A stretch of DNA of 64,000 bases from assembly GCF_026625145.1 (NCBI RefSeq), contig NZ_CP113088.1, positions 2,769,501-2,833,500 of the forward strand, written 5' to 3'. Under the pieces are notes generated by a model. That model saw only the letters and a program-made list of their open reading frames with translations, ran no database searches and was not told the origin of the DNA. Made by a program: the position numbers and the translations under genes. Source of the DNA: Lacinutrix neustonica. GTDB taxonomy: Bacteria; Bacteroidota; Bacteroidia; Flavobacteriales; Flavobacteriaceae. Numbering within the stretch: the stretch's first letter is position 1; the number at the start of each line of letters is the position of its first letter. Below are positions 39,710-49,738 of the stretch, in pieces.

Positions 39710-41293
39710 CTACTTTTTATTTAATAAATCCATCAAATTCACATCGTTTCCTAATAATATTTCTGTAGGGTTAATTCTACCATCCATACTATCGTTCTCT
39801 AATTTCAACACACCACGCGGACACACCGCAGAACAAACACCACATCCAACACAACTAGAGCGTACAATATTTTCTCCTTTTTGCGCATACGCTCTTACAT
39901 CGATACCCATTTCGCAATAGGTTGAGCAGTTCCCACAAGAAATACATTGCCCACCATTGGTCGTGATTCTAAATTTTGAAAATAAACGCTGTTGGAAGCC
40001 TAAAATGGCAGCCATAGGACAGCCAAAACGACACCATACGCGATTCCCAAAAATAGGATAGAAGCCTGTACCAATCACGCCGAGAGAATATGGAACCAAT
40101 TAAAAAGCCATAAAAAACACGTAATGTGGAGGCTTTAAAAAGAAAAACATCTCCATGACCACTAAAGGTATACATACCTATTAACGCCAATATCACAACG
40201 AAGTAACCTATGGCACCAAATTTGGCGTCCTTACCAAATGCGTTACGTTTAAAGGCCATTGTTAACCCAAAAACCAAGGTTAGTAAACCTGCAACACCAT
40301 ATAAAAAAATGTTTTTTGTTAACCAGTATTTACTAGAATCCTTACCCAAATAAGAGTGTATAACCGCAGTGGTCATGAGCACTACAAAAACCACAACACT
40401 ATGAATAACCCAGCGCTCCACTTTCCATGCGGCTTGTGTTTTGTCGCTTAAATGTCTAAAGGAATCGCCTGCCGTTTCTGCTAAGCCACCACAACCACAA
40501 ACCCATGAACAATACCATCGTTTACCGTATCTAAAGGTCAAAATTGGTGTTATAATGAAAATGGAAACAATACCAAATATAAGCATGGCCATACCAATCG
40601 AACCAGCGTTTATCAAAGCATCAACGCGATACTGCTCAAAATTATAATAGTTTAAAGGCCAAACATTTTTTAAATCGTAATAGGGTAAGTCTGAATTCAT
40701 AACATACATGAATTCCGGAATTAAAAAGGCAAAAGCCAATTGAAAGAACATCACAGAAACCGTTCGAATCTGCTCGTAACGATTATGGCGGTATTTTAAT
40801 ATAAATTTATAACCAAAGGCGAGAATAGCAATGGTGTATAGTGTTCCATAAACAAACCATTGACTTGCCGGACGACCGCTAAGCAGTTGACTTAAGGGGT
40901 CGAAAAGGGCGACTAAACCCGTGTTTTGACCACCCGCTGCGCCCAAACCTAACCAAGTGGCTTTGAAATAAAGCACAATATAAAAACCCGTAAGCGCTAA
41001 ACCTGTAAGCCATCCAGTTAAACCTCTTGATGAAATGGACTTAAACCACACGCCGTCATTTTTAATACCTTTACTTTGGCCTCTATAGGAAATATTTGCA
41101 AACCATAGGGTGCCTACAACGATAAGGAGTAAGGCTATCGTAAGCCAAAGAGCTTTATTACCAAAAGAAACATTAAAAAGGGCAAGGACTAAAATAAATA
41201 AGCCAGCCATGCCAGTTCCGAAGCTATTTTTTGTTTTGGAGAGAGGTCTTTAGCATTGGCTAAAGACATATTTTGAGTTGTTTTATTGTTCAT
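39710..41293 (-). CDS. NapH/NosR-like membrane 4Fe-4S protein (two frameshifts)
   Basis: Membrane electron-transfer protein of about 527 residues. It has multiple spans, a cytoplasm-facing cysteine cluster GKRWYCSWVCGCGGLAE, the CRFGCP motif of NapH/NosR/RdxA-type proteins, and two C-terminal [4Fe-4S] motifs (CISCGNCSTYC and CVGCGVCSAVCP). It probably moves electrons between quinol and a partner enzyme. I start at MNNKTTQNMS. Breaks at 41218-41221 (GCTTCGGAAC for GCTTCCGGAAC on the coding strand) and 40080-40085 (plus strand CCGaGA for CCGGA) are of the CCGGA class. The FAD oxidoreductase gene lies immediately upstream on the same strand. Confidence 0.83.
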
Positions 41294-41320
41294 CTTTTTT
41301 GGTTTAACCCTAGCGGTTTT

Positions 41321-42625
41321 CTAAACGGTTTGTAATTGTTGGGTGTATGCGTCGCAAATTTCTTTCTCAAAACGACTATAGAGTTCTGGATCAAAATTGG
41401 CTTCACACAAGTGATTAATGACATAATCTAAATCTCGTTTTTCAGTCAACCAGCGGTCTAAAACGTCATGCCGCATGCGTATTCCAAAGGTGTTTATTCC
41501 TAGAAACACATGCGTGTTTTTGTCATAAGCAACAGTAATACATTTTGTGTCATCGTCATGTTTCCAATGGAAGTGCAGTTCATTATTGGGTTTGTTTTTT
41601 TCTCCAAAAACCCAGCCATACGTTTGATATTCTATATCTAAAAATTTAGCACTATTAAACCAATGCCCTGGGTTATAGGCCATTTTGTTATCGCAAATAG
41701 TTTGGGCCAAAACTTCCCCCATCATGCGTCCGGTATACCAAACGGCTTCTATGGGCCTACGCTGCCCAATCGCTTGACGCTGCTGCGCGCAATCACCTAT
41801 GGCATAGATGTCCGGGATGTTAGTTTCTAAAAAGCGATTTACTAACACCCCTTTGTCTATTTCAATGTTCGTGTCTTTTAGAAAATCAATATTTGGGGAC
41901 ACACCAGCTGTTAACCCCACAACATTACAGTCTATTTCTTCACCAGTTTCTTCAATAATTATGGAAGACACACGACCGTTCTCGTCGGGTTTGATAGCTT
42001 TTAAATTGGTAGATAATCTTAAATCGATGTGATGACTTCTAATATGTCTATTTATCATTTCACTTTCACCTTGAGGCAGCACGCCATTCCAAAAACTCGA
42101 CTCCCGAACTAAAAAGGTTACGGGAATGTTTCGGCTAACCAGCATTTCGGCTAATTCAATACCTATTAATCCACCACCAACGATTACCGCACGCTTACAA
42201 ACTTCATTGTTTGGCGCATTAAGCTCTAAAGTTTCTAAATCCTGTTTGCTGTATAAACCTTGAACGCCCTCTAAATCTTGACCAGGCCAGCCAAATTTAT
42301 TAGGTTTACTCCCTGTGGCAATGACTAATTTGTCATATTTTAGAGAATCACCTTCTGCAAAATGCAGTGTTTTCGAGCTTGTGTCTATGGTTTTTACGAA
42401 CCCTTTTTTTAATTCGATCCTATTTTTTTTCCAAAACCAGTTTTCGTAAGGTTGTGTGTGCTTAAATTTCATATGTCCCATATAGATATACATGAGTGCT
42501 GTTCTTGAAAAGAAAAATTCGCTTTCGGCAGACACGATCGTAATCGTTTTGTTAGACTGTTTTCTAATGTGTCGTGCCAGTGTTACACCGGAAATTCCAT
42601 TTCCTATAATTACAACGTGTTCCAT
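41321..42625 (-). CDS. FAD-dependent pyridine-nucleotide-disulphide-type oxidoreductase
   Basis: A 434-residue flavoprotein with an N-terminal Rossmann motif (VIIGNGISGVTLARHIRKQS), a second NAD(P)H-binding motif (VIVGGGLIGIELAEMLVS) and the FAD-distal IYAIGDCAQ. It resembles nitrite-reductase-type or rubredoxin/ferredoxin reductases. It is intact and transcribed 28 bp upstream of the NapH-like Fe-S gene, so NAD(P)H or another donor could feed electrons through it to the membrane Fe-S protein. A divergent DUF547 gene starts 229 bp away. Confidence 0.85.
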   Translation of the reverse strand: MEHVVIIGNGISGVTLARHIRKQSNKTITIVSAESEFFFSRTALMYIYMGHMKFKHTQPYENWFWKKNRIELKKGFVKTIDTSSKTLHFAEGDSLKYDKLVIATGSKPNKFGWPGQDLEGVQGLYSKQDLETLELNAPNNEVCKRAVIVGGGLIGIELAEMLVSRNIPVTFLVRESSFWNGVLPQGESEMINRHIRSHHIDLRLSTNLKAIKPDENGRVSSIIIEETGEEIDCNVVGLTAGVSPNIDFLKDTNIEIDKGVLVNRFLETNIPDIYAIGDCAQQRQAIGQRRPIEAVWYTGRMMGEVLAQTICDNKMAYNPGHWFNSAKFLDIEYQTYGWVFGEKNKPNNELHFHWKHDDDTKCITVAYDKNTHVFLGINTFGIRMRHDVLDRWLTEKRDLDYVINHLCEANFDPELYSRFEKEICDAYTQQLQTV

Positions 42626-42853
42626 ATATTTGGCTTGGCTTTTGAATGTGTATTATCTATATGTCGTTTTTAAAGATAACAACTTAATGATTGGTAAGAT
42701 ATTTAGAATGCTTATAAATTAGAAAAGTTTTGTAAGCTTTCTAATATTAAGAGTTGTTGGGAAATTTATTGTCTCTTTGAAAGTTTATCGAAAGTATTGA
42801 GACTGAAGTTTATATTAAAAGGAAATTAAAAATAAATTTATCGGTCTCAGGAA

Positions 42854-43581
42854 ATGGATGTAAAAAAAACAACAATAGTGATGGTGATGCTTCTTCTCTT
42901 TGGAAGTTTTTCTAGTAAGGCACAAAATTTAGATGTTTTTTTAAATAAAGCAGACGCCTTTTTTAAAGTCTATGTGTTTGAGGGTAAGGTAGATTATCAT
43001 CGTATTAAAATAGATCAAACGGTGTTAAATGACGTCTTAAAAATAGCCAAGGGAATTGATTTGGAAAAAGAAAATGCTGCTAATTATCAGGCGTTTTGGA
43101 TTAATGCCTATAACTTGGCTGTTATTAAAGGGATCACAGACAGCTATCCCATTCAGTCTCCTTTAGATGTTGTGGGTTTTTTTGATGAATCAACTTATCA
43201 ATTAGCAGGGAAGTCTTTAACACTCAATACTATAGAAAACCAGGAGTTAAGGAGCCGTTTTAAAGATGCTCGTTTTCATTTTGTGCTGGTTTGTGGCGCT
43301 ATGGGTTGTCCGCCCTTAATTAGTGCGGCTTATTTGCCAAGCACATTAGAATCGCAGTTAGAATTACAAACTAGAAAGGCTTTGAATGGAAGTTTCTTAA
43401 AAGTCGATACCAAGAAAAAAAAGTGGAAAGTTCACAAATATTAAAATGGTATAAGGCAGATTTTATTGGGAATGGTTTAACAGAAATTGATTTTATTAAT
43501 AAGTATCGCACTATCAAAATACCAGCGGACTATACACTGACCTATTTTACTTATAATTGGAATGTAAACAAACAAAACTAA
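42854..43581 (+). CDS. DUF547 exported protein (one homopolymer frameshift)
   Basis: Exported DUF547 protein of about 242 residues (signal ending SSKAQ). The conserved core is FWINAYNLAVIKGI, DSYPIQSPLDVVGFF, LTLNTIENQELR and the cysteine-containing HFVLVCGAMGCPPL, followed by the usual LKWYKADF. The C-terminus is displaced at a run of eight A (43425-43432); nine A continue the frame as KVESSQILKWYKADF and on to NWNVNKQN. The function of DUF547 is unknown. A second copy lies in the arsenic locus, which links the two regions. Confidence 0.8.
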
Positions 43582-43772
43582 CATACGCTTGGTGTTGATC
43601 TTCATCTCGGAAATCAATTAAAAGGGTATTCTAAGTGCCGTGTATAATCATTGAATAGATAAGTATTGTTGCTTAACAAGTGGCATATTTCAAAATTTTT
43701 GGCTTGATAACGAAGCGGTATTAACTCATTTTTATAGGCTCATTTCTTATCTTTAGAGAAATTTCCCTCTTT

Positions 43773-44777
43773 ATGAAATACATCAAGTTTCTTTTTTTGT
43801 CTTTTTTTTGTGTCACGCAATCTTGTACAGCACAGGCATCAAAAATTAATGGGGTTAGTTTTGTTGCGTCTCGAATACCTGTTACTGATGAACACGTCAA
43901 TCCTGTAGTTTCAATACATGCCAATTATGCAGCCATCATGCCTTTTGGTTTTATTAAAGACCTAAAAAACCCTAAAATTATTCACAATACCGAAAGACAG
44001 TGGTTTGGAGAAACAAGAGCGGGCGCAAAGCAATATGCCGAGCGTTTGAAAGCCCAAGGCATTAAAATCATGATAAAACCACAAATTTGGGTGTGGCATG
44101 GCGAATTTACGGGGTTTATAAAAATGGAGACAGAAACACACTGGAAGGCATTGGAAGAGTCCTATTCCACATTTATTTTAGAGTATGCAGATTTAGCCCA
44201 AGAAATTGAGGCAGAAAGTTTTTGTATAGGAACAGAGTTAGAACAGTTTGTAGCCAACAGGCCCGAGTATTGGTTAAAATTGATCGCTAAAATTAAAAAA
44301 ATCTATAAAGGGAAGCTTACTTATGCTGCCAATTGGGATGAGTTTAAACGGACTCCCTTTTGGAATGCTTTAGATTATATTGGTATTGATGCCTATTTTC
44401 CTGTGAGCGATAGTAAAACACCAACGGTTGCTGAGTGTTTAGAGGGATGGAAAACACATAAAGACGTCATGAAGCAGTTGTCAAATCGCTATAATAAGCC
44501 TGTAGTGTTTACTGAGTTTGGTTATAGAAGTGTGGATTTCACAGGAAAAGAACCCTGGAAATTTGACCGTAGTATGAGTGTGGTAAACTTAGAAGCCCGG
44601 ACCAATACCACCAAAGCCTTATTTGAAGCCTTTTGGAAAGAAGATTGGTTTGCAGGTGGGTTTATTTGGAAGTGGTTTCATGATCACGAAGTTAGCGGTG
44701 GCATTAGCAATTCACAATTTACACCTCAAAATAAACCGGTTGAAAAAATAATAAAGGAGTATTACCGTTTGAACTAA
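43773..44777 (+). CDS. GH113-like TIM-barrel glycoside hydrolase lipoprotein
   Basis: A 334-residue lipoprotein (FFCVTQSC signal) with a TIM-barrel of the GH113/GTA-like type. It shows IMIKPQIWVWHGEFTGF, FCIGTELEQF with the probable acid/base glutamate, YIGIDAYFPVSD and VFTEFGYRS with the probable nucleophile glutamate. GH113 enzymes are beta-mannanases, although many Bacteroidota homologues are uncharacterised. It is intact and not obviously part of a polysaccharide locus here. Activity on a beta-mannan or other beta-glycan is an inference. Confidence 0.78.
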   Translation: MKYIKFLFLSFFCVTQSCTAQASKINGVSFVASRIPVTDEHVNPVVSIHANYAAIMPFGFIKDLKNPKIIHNTERQWFGETRAGAKQYAERLKAQGIKIMIKPQIWVWHGEFTGFIKMETETHWKALEESYSTFILEYADLAQEIEAESFCIGTELEQFVANRPEYWLKLIAKIKKIYKGKLTYAANWDEFKRTPFWNALDYIGIDAYFPVSDSKTPTVAECLEGWKTHKDVMKQLSNRYNKPVVFTEFGYRSVDFTGKEPWKFDRSMSVVNLEARTNTTKALFEAFWKEDWFAGGFIWKWFHDHEVSGGISNSQFTPQNKPVEKIIKEYYRLN

Positions 44778-44931
44778 AATAAAGCAGTTAAAAGCACAGA
44801 GGAGAGGTCATTATTGTGTGCTTCAGTAGAGATCATTCGTTTGTTTATAGTTAAAAAAAATGGTATTTCCGGTCCTTACGAATGTTGTTCTTCTATAATT
44901 CAAACGCAAACATTTATATAATAAAACAAAT

Positions 44932-45663
44932 ATGCGAACACTAGCCATAGGAGATATTCATGGAGGACTCAAAGGGGTAGTACAACTTTTAGAACGTGCA
45001 AAGGTGACTCCGGAGGATACCCTCATTTTTTTAGGAGATTATGTTGACGGTTGGAGTGAATCTGCACAAGTGATTCAATTTTTGATCGATTTGTCAAAAA
45101 CGAATACCTGTATTTTTATTAAAGGAAATCACGATGTGTGGTGTGAAAATTGGTTAAGAACACGGCAAGAGGAACCGGTATGGATGGAACATGGCGGTAA
45201 AGGAACTGTTGATAGCTATGAGCGATATTCTGAAGATAAAAAGAGACAACATCTTCATTTTTTTGAAGCCATGTGCTTGTACTATCTTGATACGGATAAA
45301 CGCTTGTTTATTCATGCCGGTTTTACTTCTGTTCATGGTGTTGAGCAAGAGTATACAACAAGAAATTTTTATTTTGATAGAACCTTATGGGAGATGGCTT
45401 TAATAATGGACAGACGCATAAAAAGAGAGTCTGAAATCTATCCCAATCGGTTAAAGCATTATTCGGAAATTTATATAGGTCACACACCAACCCTTAATTA
45501 TTCGAAAGAGAAACCGATGCATGCTATAAATGTTTGGAATGTAGATACTGGAGCAGCCTTTACAGGGAGATTATCTGCTATAAATATTGAAACAAAAGAA
45601 ATCTTCCAAAGTGATACTTTAAAGGATTTGTATCCAGATGAGTTGGGGAGAAATAAAAGCTAA
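44932..45663 (+). CDS. PPP-type metallophosphoesterase (serine/threonine phosphatase-like)
   Basis: A 243-residue calcineurin-like phosphoesterase with the ordered metal-binding motifs GDIHGG, GDYVDGW, KGNHDVW, HAGF and GHTPT. The set matches bacterial PPP family phosphatases (PrpA/ApaH-like). It could act on phosphoproteins or on diadenosine tetraphosphate; the sequence does not separate these. It is intact and converges on the arsenosugar glycosyltransferase gene with a 28-bp gap. Confidence 0.83.
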   Translation: MRTLAIGDIHGGLKGVVQLLERAKVTPEDTLIFLGDYVDGWSESAQVIQFLIDLSKTNTCIFIKGNHDVWCENWLRTRQEEPVWMEHGGKGTVDSYERYSEDKKRQHLHFFEAMCLYYLDTDKRLFIHAGFTSVHGVEQEYTTRNFYFDRTLWEMALIMDRRIKRESEIYPNRLKHYSEIYIGHTPTLNYSKEKPMHAINVWNVDTGAAFTGRLSAINIETKEIFQSDTLKDLYPDELGRNKS

Positions 45664-45691
45664 CAACATATGTGAAAAAAGTAAAATTAAC

Positions 45692-46381
45692 TCAGGCAAT
45701 ATATTTCTTATAATACCTATGTAAATCATCTGCTGTGGCACCAAACCAATGTTTTACATAAATAGCACAAAAATGATATTGTAGTTTCCATATGCCATGG
45801 AGTTCGTACCGTCGCGCTGAGGTTTTTATCTTTTTATTAATAACAACGAATTCCTGACGTTTATAAAGTTCATTAATTAATAGGTTGTCTTCATAGATGG
45901 TATAGGCTTCATCAAAACCACCAATATCTTCAAACAAAGCTTTGGTAATAAATTGACTTTGGTCACCACCACGACAGGCTCGCCAAGAAAATTGTGTAAA
46001 CCAACTCATGAGTCTTAACCACCAGTGATTACAGTCAAACTTCAGTCTGAAACAACCTGCAGAATTTCCTTTTTTTACTTCATTAATAATAAGCTGATCG
46101 TAGTTTATAGGTGGAAAAGAATCGGCATGTAAAAAATAAAAAATGGGCCCTCTAGCCACATGTGCTCCAGTATTCATTTGTTTGGCTCTGCCTTTTTCTG
46201 AAGACAATACAGTGATATTAAGGCCTAGGTTTTTTATAATGTCTTGAGAACCATCTGTGCTACCACCATCAACAACAATGATTTCAGAAATATTTTTTAG
46301 GCTTGCAGTATCTATTAAATGATATAATAACGTTTCAATAGTTTTTGATTCATTAAGAATAGGAATAATAATGCTAATCAT
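45692..46381 (-). CDS. Arsenosugar-locus GT2 glycosyltransferase (TIGR04283 type)
   Basis: A 229-residue cytosolic GT2 enzyme with IISIIIPILNES, VVDGGSTDGSQDI, AKQMNTGAHVARG and the metal-site LHADSFPP. The composition and length fit the TIGR04283 family, named for its co-occurrence with arsenosugar genes. A role in joining the dimethylarsinoyl-ribose unit to an aglycone, or adding a further sugar, is suspected but not demonstrated. It is the last gene of a minus-strand trio with DUF547 and a hydroxylase-like protein. Confidence 0.8.
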   Translation of the reverse strand: MISIIIPILNESKTIETLLYHLIDTASLKNISEIIVVDGGSTDGSQDIIKNLGLNITVLSSEKGRAKQMNTGAHVARGPIFYFLHADSFPPINYDQLIINEVKKGNSAGCFRLKFDCNHWWLRLMSWFTQFSWRACRGGDQSQFITKALFEDIGGFDEAYTIYEDNLLINELYKRQEFVVINKKIKTSARRYELHGIWKLQYHFCAIYVKHWFGATADDLHRYYKKYIA

Positions 46382-46408
46382 AGAATAGTTTTCAAAGAAA
46401 TGGGCGCA

Positions 46409-47182
46409 TTAATTTTTATCGTTTAAACGCCAGTCGTAGTCTAAATACTGTATTTCAGTATTAGGGTTTATATTAACCGTACTGTAAATGTTGATATACT
46501 CTTGGAGTGTTCCATCGTCATTAAAATCACCTTTATACCATTTAAAAATCTCGGAAATTTTTGCAAGGTTTTCGGTGATTTCATTTTTTTTAGAATTATT
46601 TATAAAATCCTTGGTGGCACGTTCCATTAATTCCATCACGTTTTTTTCAGTGTAAGCTTCATTTAATAATTTAGGACAAGACGCCGAGGCACAATTGATG
46701 GCAAAATGAATTCTAGGTTCATTCATTTTGCGCAAAATACCATTTTCTAATCCTGCCGGAGAAAACGCCTTTCCACCAATCTCAAAACGATTTTTTAACC
46801 ACGGATTATCAATATCTTTAATGCTTTTTACAGGATAATTATCAATAATTAATTTAATAGTATTCGCATTGTAAACATTTATAAAGTACGCCAATTGTGT
46901 GTTTATACTCCAGTCTTCTTTAGGGGCTTGTTGTTCTAAATAATGAATGTATTCGTTTAGTGCATTAGATTCGTTTTTAAACCCTTTATAGTCGACATCG
47001 CCATTTTTTGCCACGTATTTTTTTAATAAACTGTTCCAGGCCGAATGGTCTAAATTTGAAGCATTTGTTGTTGGTATAGACGTTTCATCAGTTTCATTAA
47101 TTGTTTTTATAGGTAATCCTTTGGCCGAAAAACAGCTATTAAGGGATATGGAGATAATGGATAAGAAGAGTAATTTTTTCAT
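46409..47182 (-). CDS. DUF547 lipoprotein, second copy
   Basis: A 257-residue DUF547 protein with a lipobox signal (SIISISLNSCFSAKG). Its core aligns with the other copy in this window: AYFINVYNANTIKLII, DNYPVKSIKDIDNPW, FSPAGLENGILRKM and HFAINCASASCPKL with the paired conserved cysteines, then IFKWYKGDF. Intact. It lies between the TIGR04283 glycosyltransferase (27 bp) and the hydroxylase-like gene (39 bp) in one operon, so it probably acts in the same envelope-associated step. Confidence 0.82.
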   Translation of the reverse strand: MKKLLFLSIISISLNSCFSAKGLPIKTINETDETSIPTTNASNLDHSAWNSLLKKYVAKNGDVDYKGFKNESNALNEYIHYLEQQAPKEDWSINTQLAYFINVYNANTIKLIIDNYPVKSIKDIDNPWLKNRFEIGGKAFSPAGLENGILRKMNEPRIHFAINCASASCPKLLNEAYTEKNVMELMERATKDFINNSKKNEITENLAKISEIFKWYKGDFNDDGTLQEYINIYSTVNINPNTEIQYLDYDWRLNDKN

Positions 47183-47221
47183 TGAAAGCGTTTTATCATT
47201 TCTGTGGAGACAGAAATCTAA

Positions 47222-48109
47222 TTATTTTTTAAATTTTAAAGGATAAAGTTCCTGTTGAATAAAATCTTTTGGGAAGTCTTCGTCGCCACTAAATCCTAGT
47301 TCAATATCCTGACCATCATACGGGACGTGATTGGTGTTAAATAGATAATCCCAAAGGCTTAAGGTTAAGCCGTAATTTACACCATATTTTACGTTTGCGG
47401 GTAGTTTTTTAGCATGATGCCGGATGTGCATTTTTGGGTTATTAAATAGATACTTGAGTCGGCCATAATCCCAACCTAAATTGGCATGATTTAAATGTCC
47501 TATGGTGATACTAAAAAAATGAACAATAGCCACATGTTGTGCATCAAAACCGCCAATAATTGCAATGGGTATGTAAAGTAATGATTTATACACAACGGGT
47601 TCCATCCAATGGTATCTTAAATGTGCAGCAAACCCCATTTCTTTGACGCTGTGATGTACTTTATGGAAATTCCATAGTAAGGGAATACGATGTAACAATC
47701 TATGGGTATTCCATTGTGTGAAATCGCTAACTATGAAAAAAATAAGCAGCCCCAGCCACAACGGAAGTTGATCGACATCGAACAATTGAAAATTTGAAAC
47801 TGAAAGCCCAGCGAATCCTAAAATATCATTAAAAAATTCGGAAGCGGTTTCAGATAGTGCGATGAGTATAATTAAATTCAGCAAAAAGAAATTAAAAAAC
47901 ATATAAAAGGTGTCTAGCCAAAAATCTTTTCTAAATATAGACTGTTGTTTTCGCCAAGGGAAAATAATTTCGAGAATCCAAACTAAAATAGAGATCACAA
48001 TCAAGCCATAAAAATAATTATCCCAATGGTTGATTGCGATAATTTCATTTTTCAGGTAATTCCAGTATCCTGAATAGGAATTCTTTATGAGATCTATATA
48101 TTTGTCCAT
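47222..48109 (-). CDS. Sterol desaturase/fatty-acid hydroxylase family di-iron membrane protein
   Basis: A 295-residue membrane enzyme with three N-terminal spans and the family's histidine motifs HRLLH, HKVHH, HWMEP and HIRHH that hold a di-iron centre. Members hydroxylate or desaturate sterols, fatty acids or alkylglycerols. Flavobacteria make no sterols, so a lipid acyl or alkyl chain is the likely substrate. It is first of the trio with DUF547 and the arsenosugar glycosyltransferase and is divergent from an Mpo1-like gene, so arsenolipid tailoring is an attractive hypothesis. Confidence 0.82.
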   Translation of the reverse strand: MDKYIDLIKNSYSGYWNYLKNEIIAINHWDNYFYGLIVISILVWILEIIFPWRKQQSIFRKDFWLDTFYMFFNFFLLNLIILIALSETASEFFNDILGFAGLSVSNFQLFDVDQLPLWLGLLIFFIVSDFTQWNTHRLLHRIPLLWNFHKVHHSVKEMGFAAHLRYHWMEPVVYKSLLYIPIAIIGGFDAQHVAIVHFFSITIGHLNHANLGWDYGRLKYLFNNPKMHIRHHAKKLPANVKYGVNYGLTLSLWDYLFNTNHVPYDGQDIELGFSGDEDFPKDFIQQELYPLKFKK

Positions 48110-48185
48110 AGCAGTTAGTAAGTCGTTTTATTAATGTAAAAATAACACATTAAAAAAGTATATTTAAACCTATAAATAATAAACC

Positions 48186-48672
48186 ATGAGAAAAGTAGAC
48201 CGCTTATTAAGGGAGTACGGTGAAAGTCACCGAGACGCGTTTCAATAAAATAATACATTATTTCTGTGTGCCTGCCATTTTCTTTAGTATCATTGGCTTG
48301 TTAGCCGCAATACCAACTGGAGGTGTTTTAAAGGATAGCGTGCCCACAGGGCTGTCTCCTTATATGCATCTTGGTACTTTAGTTATTCTTTTAGGGCTTA
48401 TTTATTATTTACGGTTATCTCTTTTACTTTTTATGGGTATGTTGGTGTTTTCGGTACTCGTGCTTTTGGGTATTAATGCCATTGCAACGTTAGATTTCGC
48501 ACCACTATGGGTGGTCATGCTCGCTATTTTTGTTGTGGCTTGGATTGTACAGTTTATCGGTCATAATCATGAAGGAAAGAAACCATCATTTCTCAAAGAC
48601 ATTCAATTTTTAATGATTGGTCCAGCCTGGACTATGAGTCATCTTTTTGAAGCTTTAAAGATTAAATTTTAA
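48186..48672 (+). CDS. Mpo1-like (DUF962) membrane protein (N-terminal frameshift)
   Basis: About 161 residues with four spans. MRKVDRLLREYGESH at ATG 48186 is the usual DUF962 start, and RFNKIIHYFCVP continues it in another frame; the joint is at 48228-48233 (CACCGAG). One base too many gives SHETRFNK. Two bases lost from CACCCGGAG is the alternative and would make it another CCGGA site. The late QFIGHNHEGKKPSF motif is conserved. Yeast Mpo1 is an iron-dependent dioxygenase of 2-hydroxy-fatty-acid alpha-oxidation, which suggests a related chain-shortening role here. Confidence 0.75.
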
Positions 48673-48686
48673 TATCAAAGGCCTGC

Positions 48687-49655
48687 CTAGCAACAGCCAC
48701 CACCATCATAATGGTATGTAGATTCGCTAATAAAAATATCATCCCTTCCTAAATCTGTTATAGCACCAGCGGTCTTATCACAAATAGCAATAGGCTGATT
48801 TTTAAGTAAAATGTGTCCTTTGTTATCATCGAAAAAATCCTGATCACCATAATAAATAGCCGCCTTACCTGTAAAGATACACGGGCCGTCTTCCGGCATT
48901 GGGTCTTTAATAGCGGCCACCTCGATAGATTCTATATAAATTAATTCATCTGTTGGATAATTTTTAGGATCTAAGATTCTGTATGGTTTTCTAGCTCGAA
49001 TTTCAATAGTACCAAAACCAGCATCGGTTAATGCTTTTACATAGTCTGCTATTGGTAAACTACCACTTAAACATAGGGCTCGTAATCTATCATCGTTACG
49101 CAAAGTATCATTCATGTCTTGTTCACAAGTAGGATCACTCATTACTAATTTACCATGTGGTTTTAAAACACGGTACATTTCTTCGATGGCTTTCTTTAAA
49201 TCTTCAGCTTTAAAAATATTGAATAAACAGTTTTGCGCGGCAACATCAATGGAGTTGTCTTCGACATTAAGATTTAATGCGTCTCCCTTTACAAGATCGA
49301 CGAAGTCACTTTTAAACCAATCGTTTTGTGCTTCTGCTTCTATAAAATTTTTGCGCGAGGCTTCCAGCATTTCATCCACAACATCAATACCAATGACCCC
49401 CCCTTTTTGACGATTAAAATAGGCAAATTGTAATAGCTCCATACCGCCACCAACACCTACATATAGCATTTTAGGATTGTTGGTTAAGTCGCGGGCATTC
49501 ACCGTACTCCCACAACCATAGTTCATTTCCTGCATGATACGCGGGATTTTTAAACCAGGTAATTCCCAAATGGGGTTTGTAGTACAGCATAATCCAACAT
49601 CTGGTGTTAAGGCTGCTTCTTTGTACAAGTCGTTTGTTGCGTTTAAATAGCTCAT
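48687..49655 (-). CDS. arsM: Arsenosugar-type arsenite methyltransferase
   Basis: SAM-dependent arsenic methyltransferase of 322 residues. The SAM-binding VGVGGGMELLQFAYF, the early cysteine pair GLCCTTNPIWELPG, AAQNCLFNIF and the terminal GGGCC provide the As(III)-binding cysteines. This form is the one that occurs with radical-SAM ArsS in arsenosugar clusters. It should make dimethylated arsenic, the substrate for adenosylation. The gene is intact and last of the six-gene minus-strand arsenosugar run, 83 bp after the nucleoside phosphorylase. Confidence 0.88.
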   Translation of the reverse strand: MSYLNATNDLYKEAALTPDVGLCCTTNPIWELPGLKIPRIMQEMNYGCGSTVNARDLTNNPKMLYVGVGGGMELLQFAYFNRQKGGVIGIDVVDEMLEASRKNFIEAEAQNDWFKSDFVDLVKGDALNLNVEDNSIDVAAQNCLFNIFKAEDLKKAIEEMYRVLKPHGKLVMSDPTCEQDMNDTLRNDDRLRALCLSGSLPIADYVKALTDAGFGTIEIRARKPYRILDPKNYPTDELIYIESIEVAAIKDPMPEDGPCIFTGKAAIYYGDQDFFDDNKGHILLKNQPIAICDKTAGAITDLGRDDIFISESTYHYDGGGCC

Positions 49656-49738
49656 AATTTTTTTTAGTTTTCGGGGAGTAGTAGGCCGTTTGCAGTATCA
49701 GAAAGATTCAATGTTGCTTACAGCAAGACTACCAAGTA

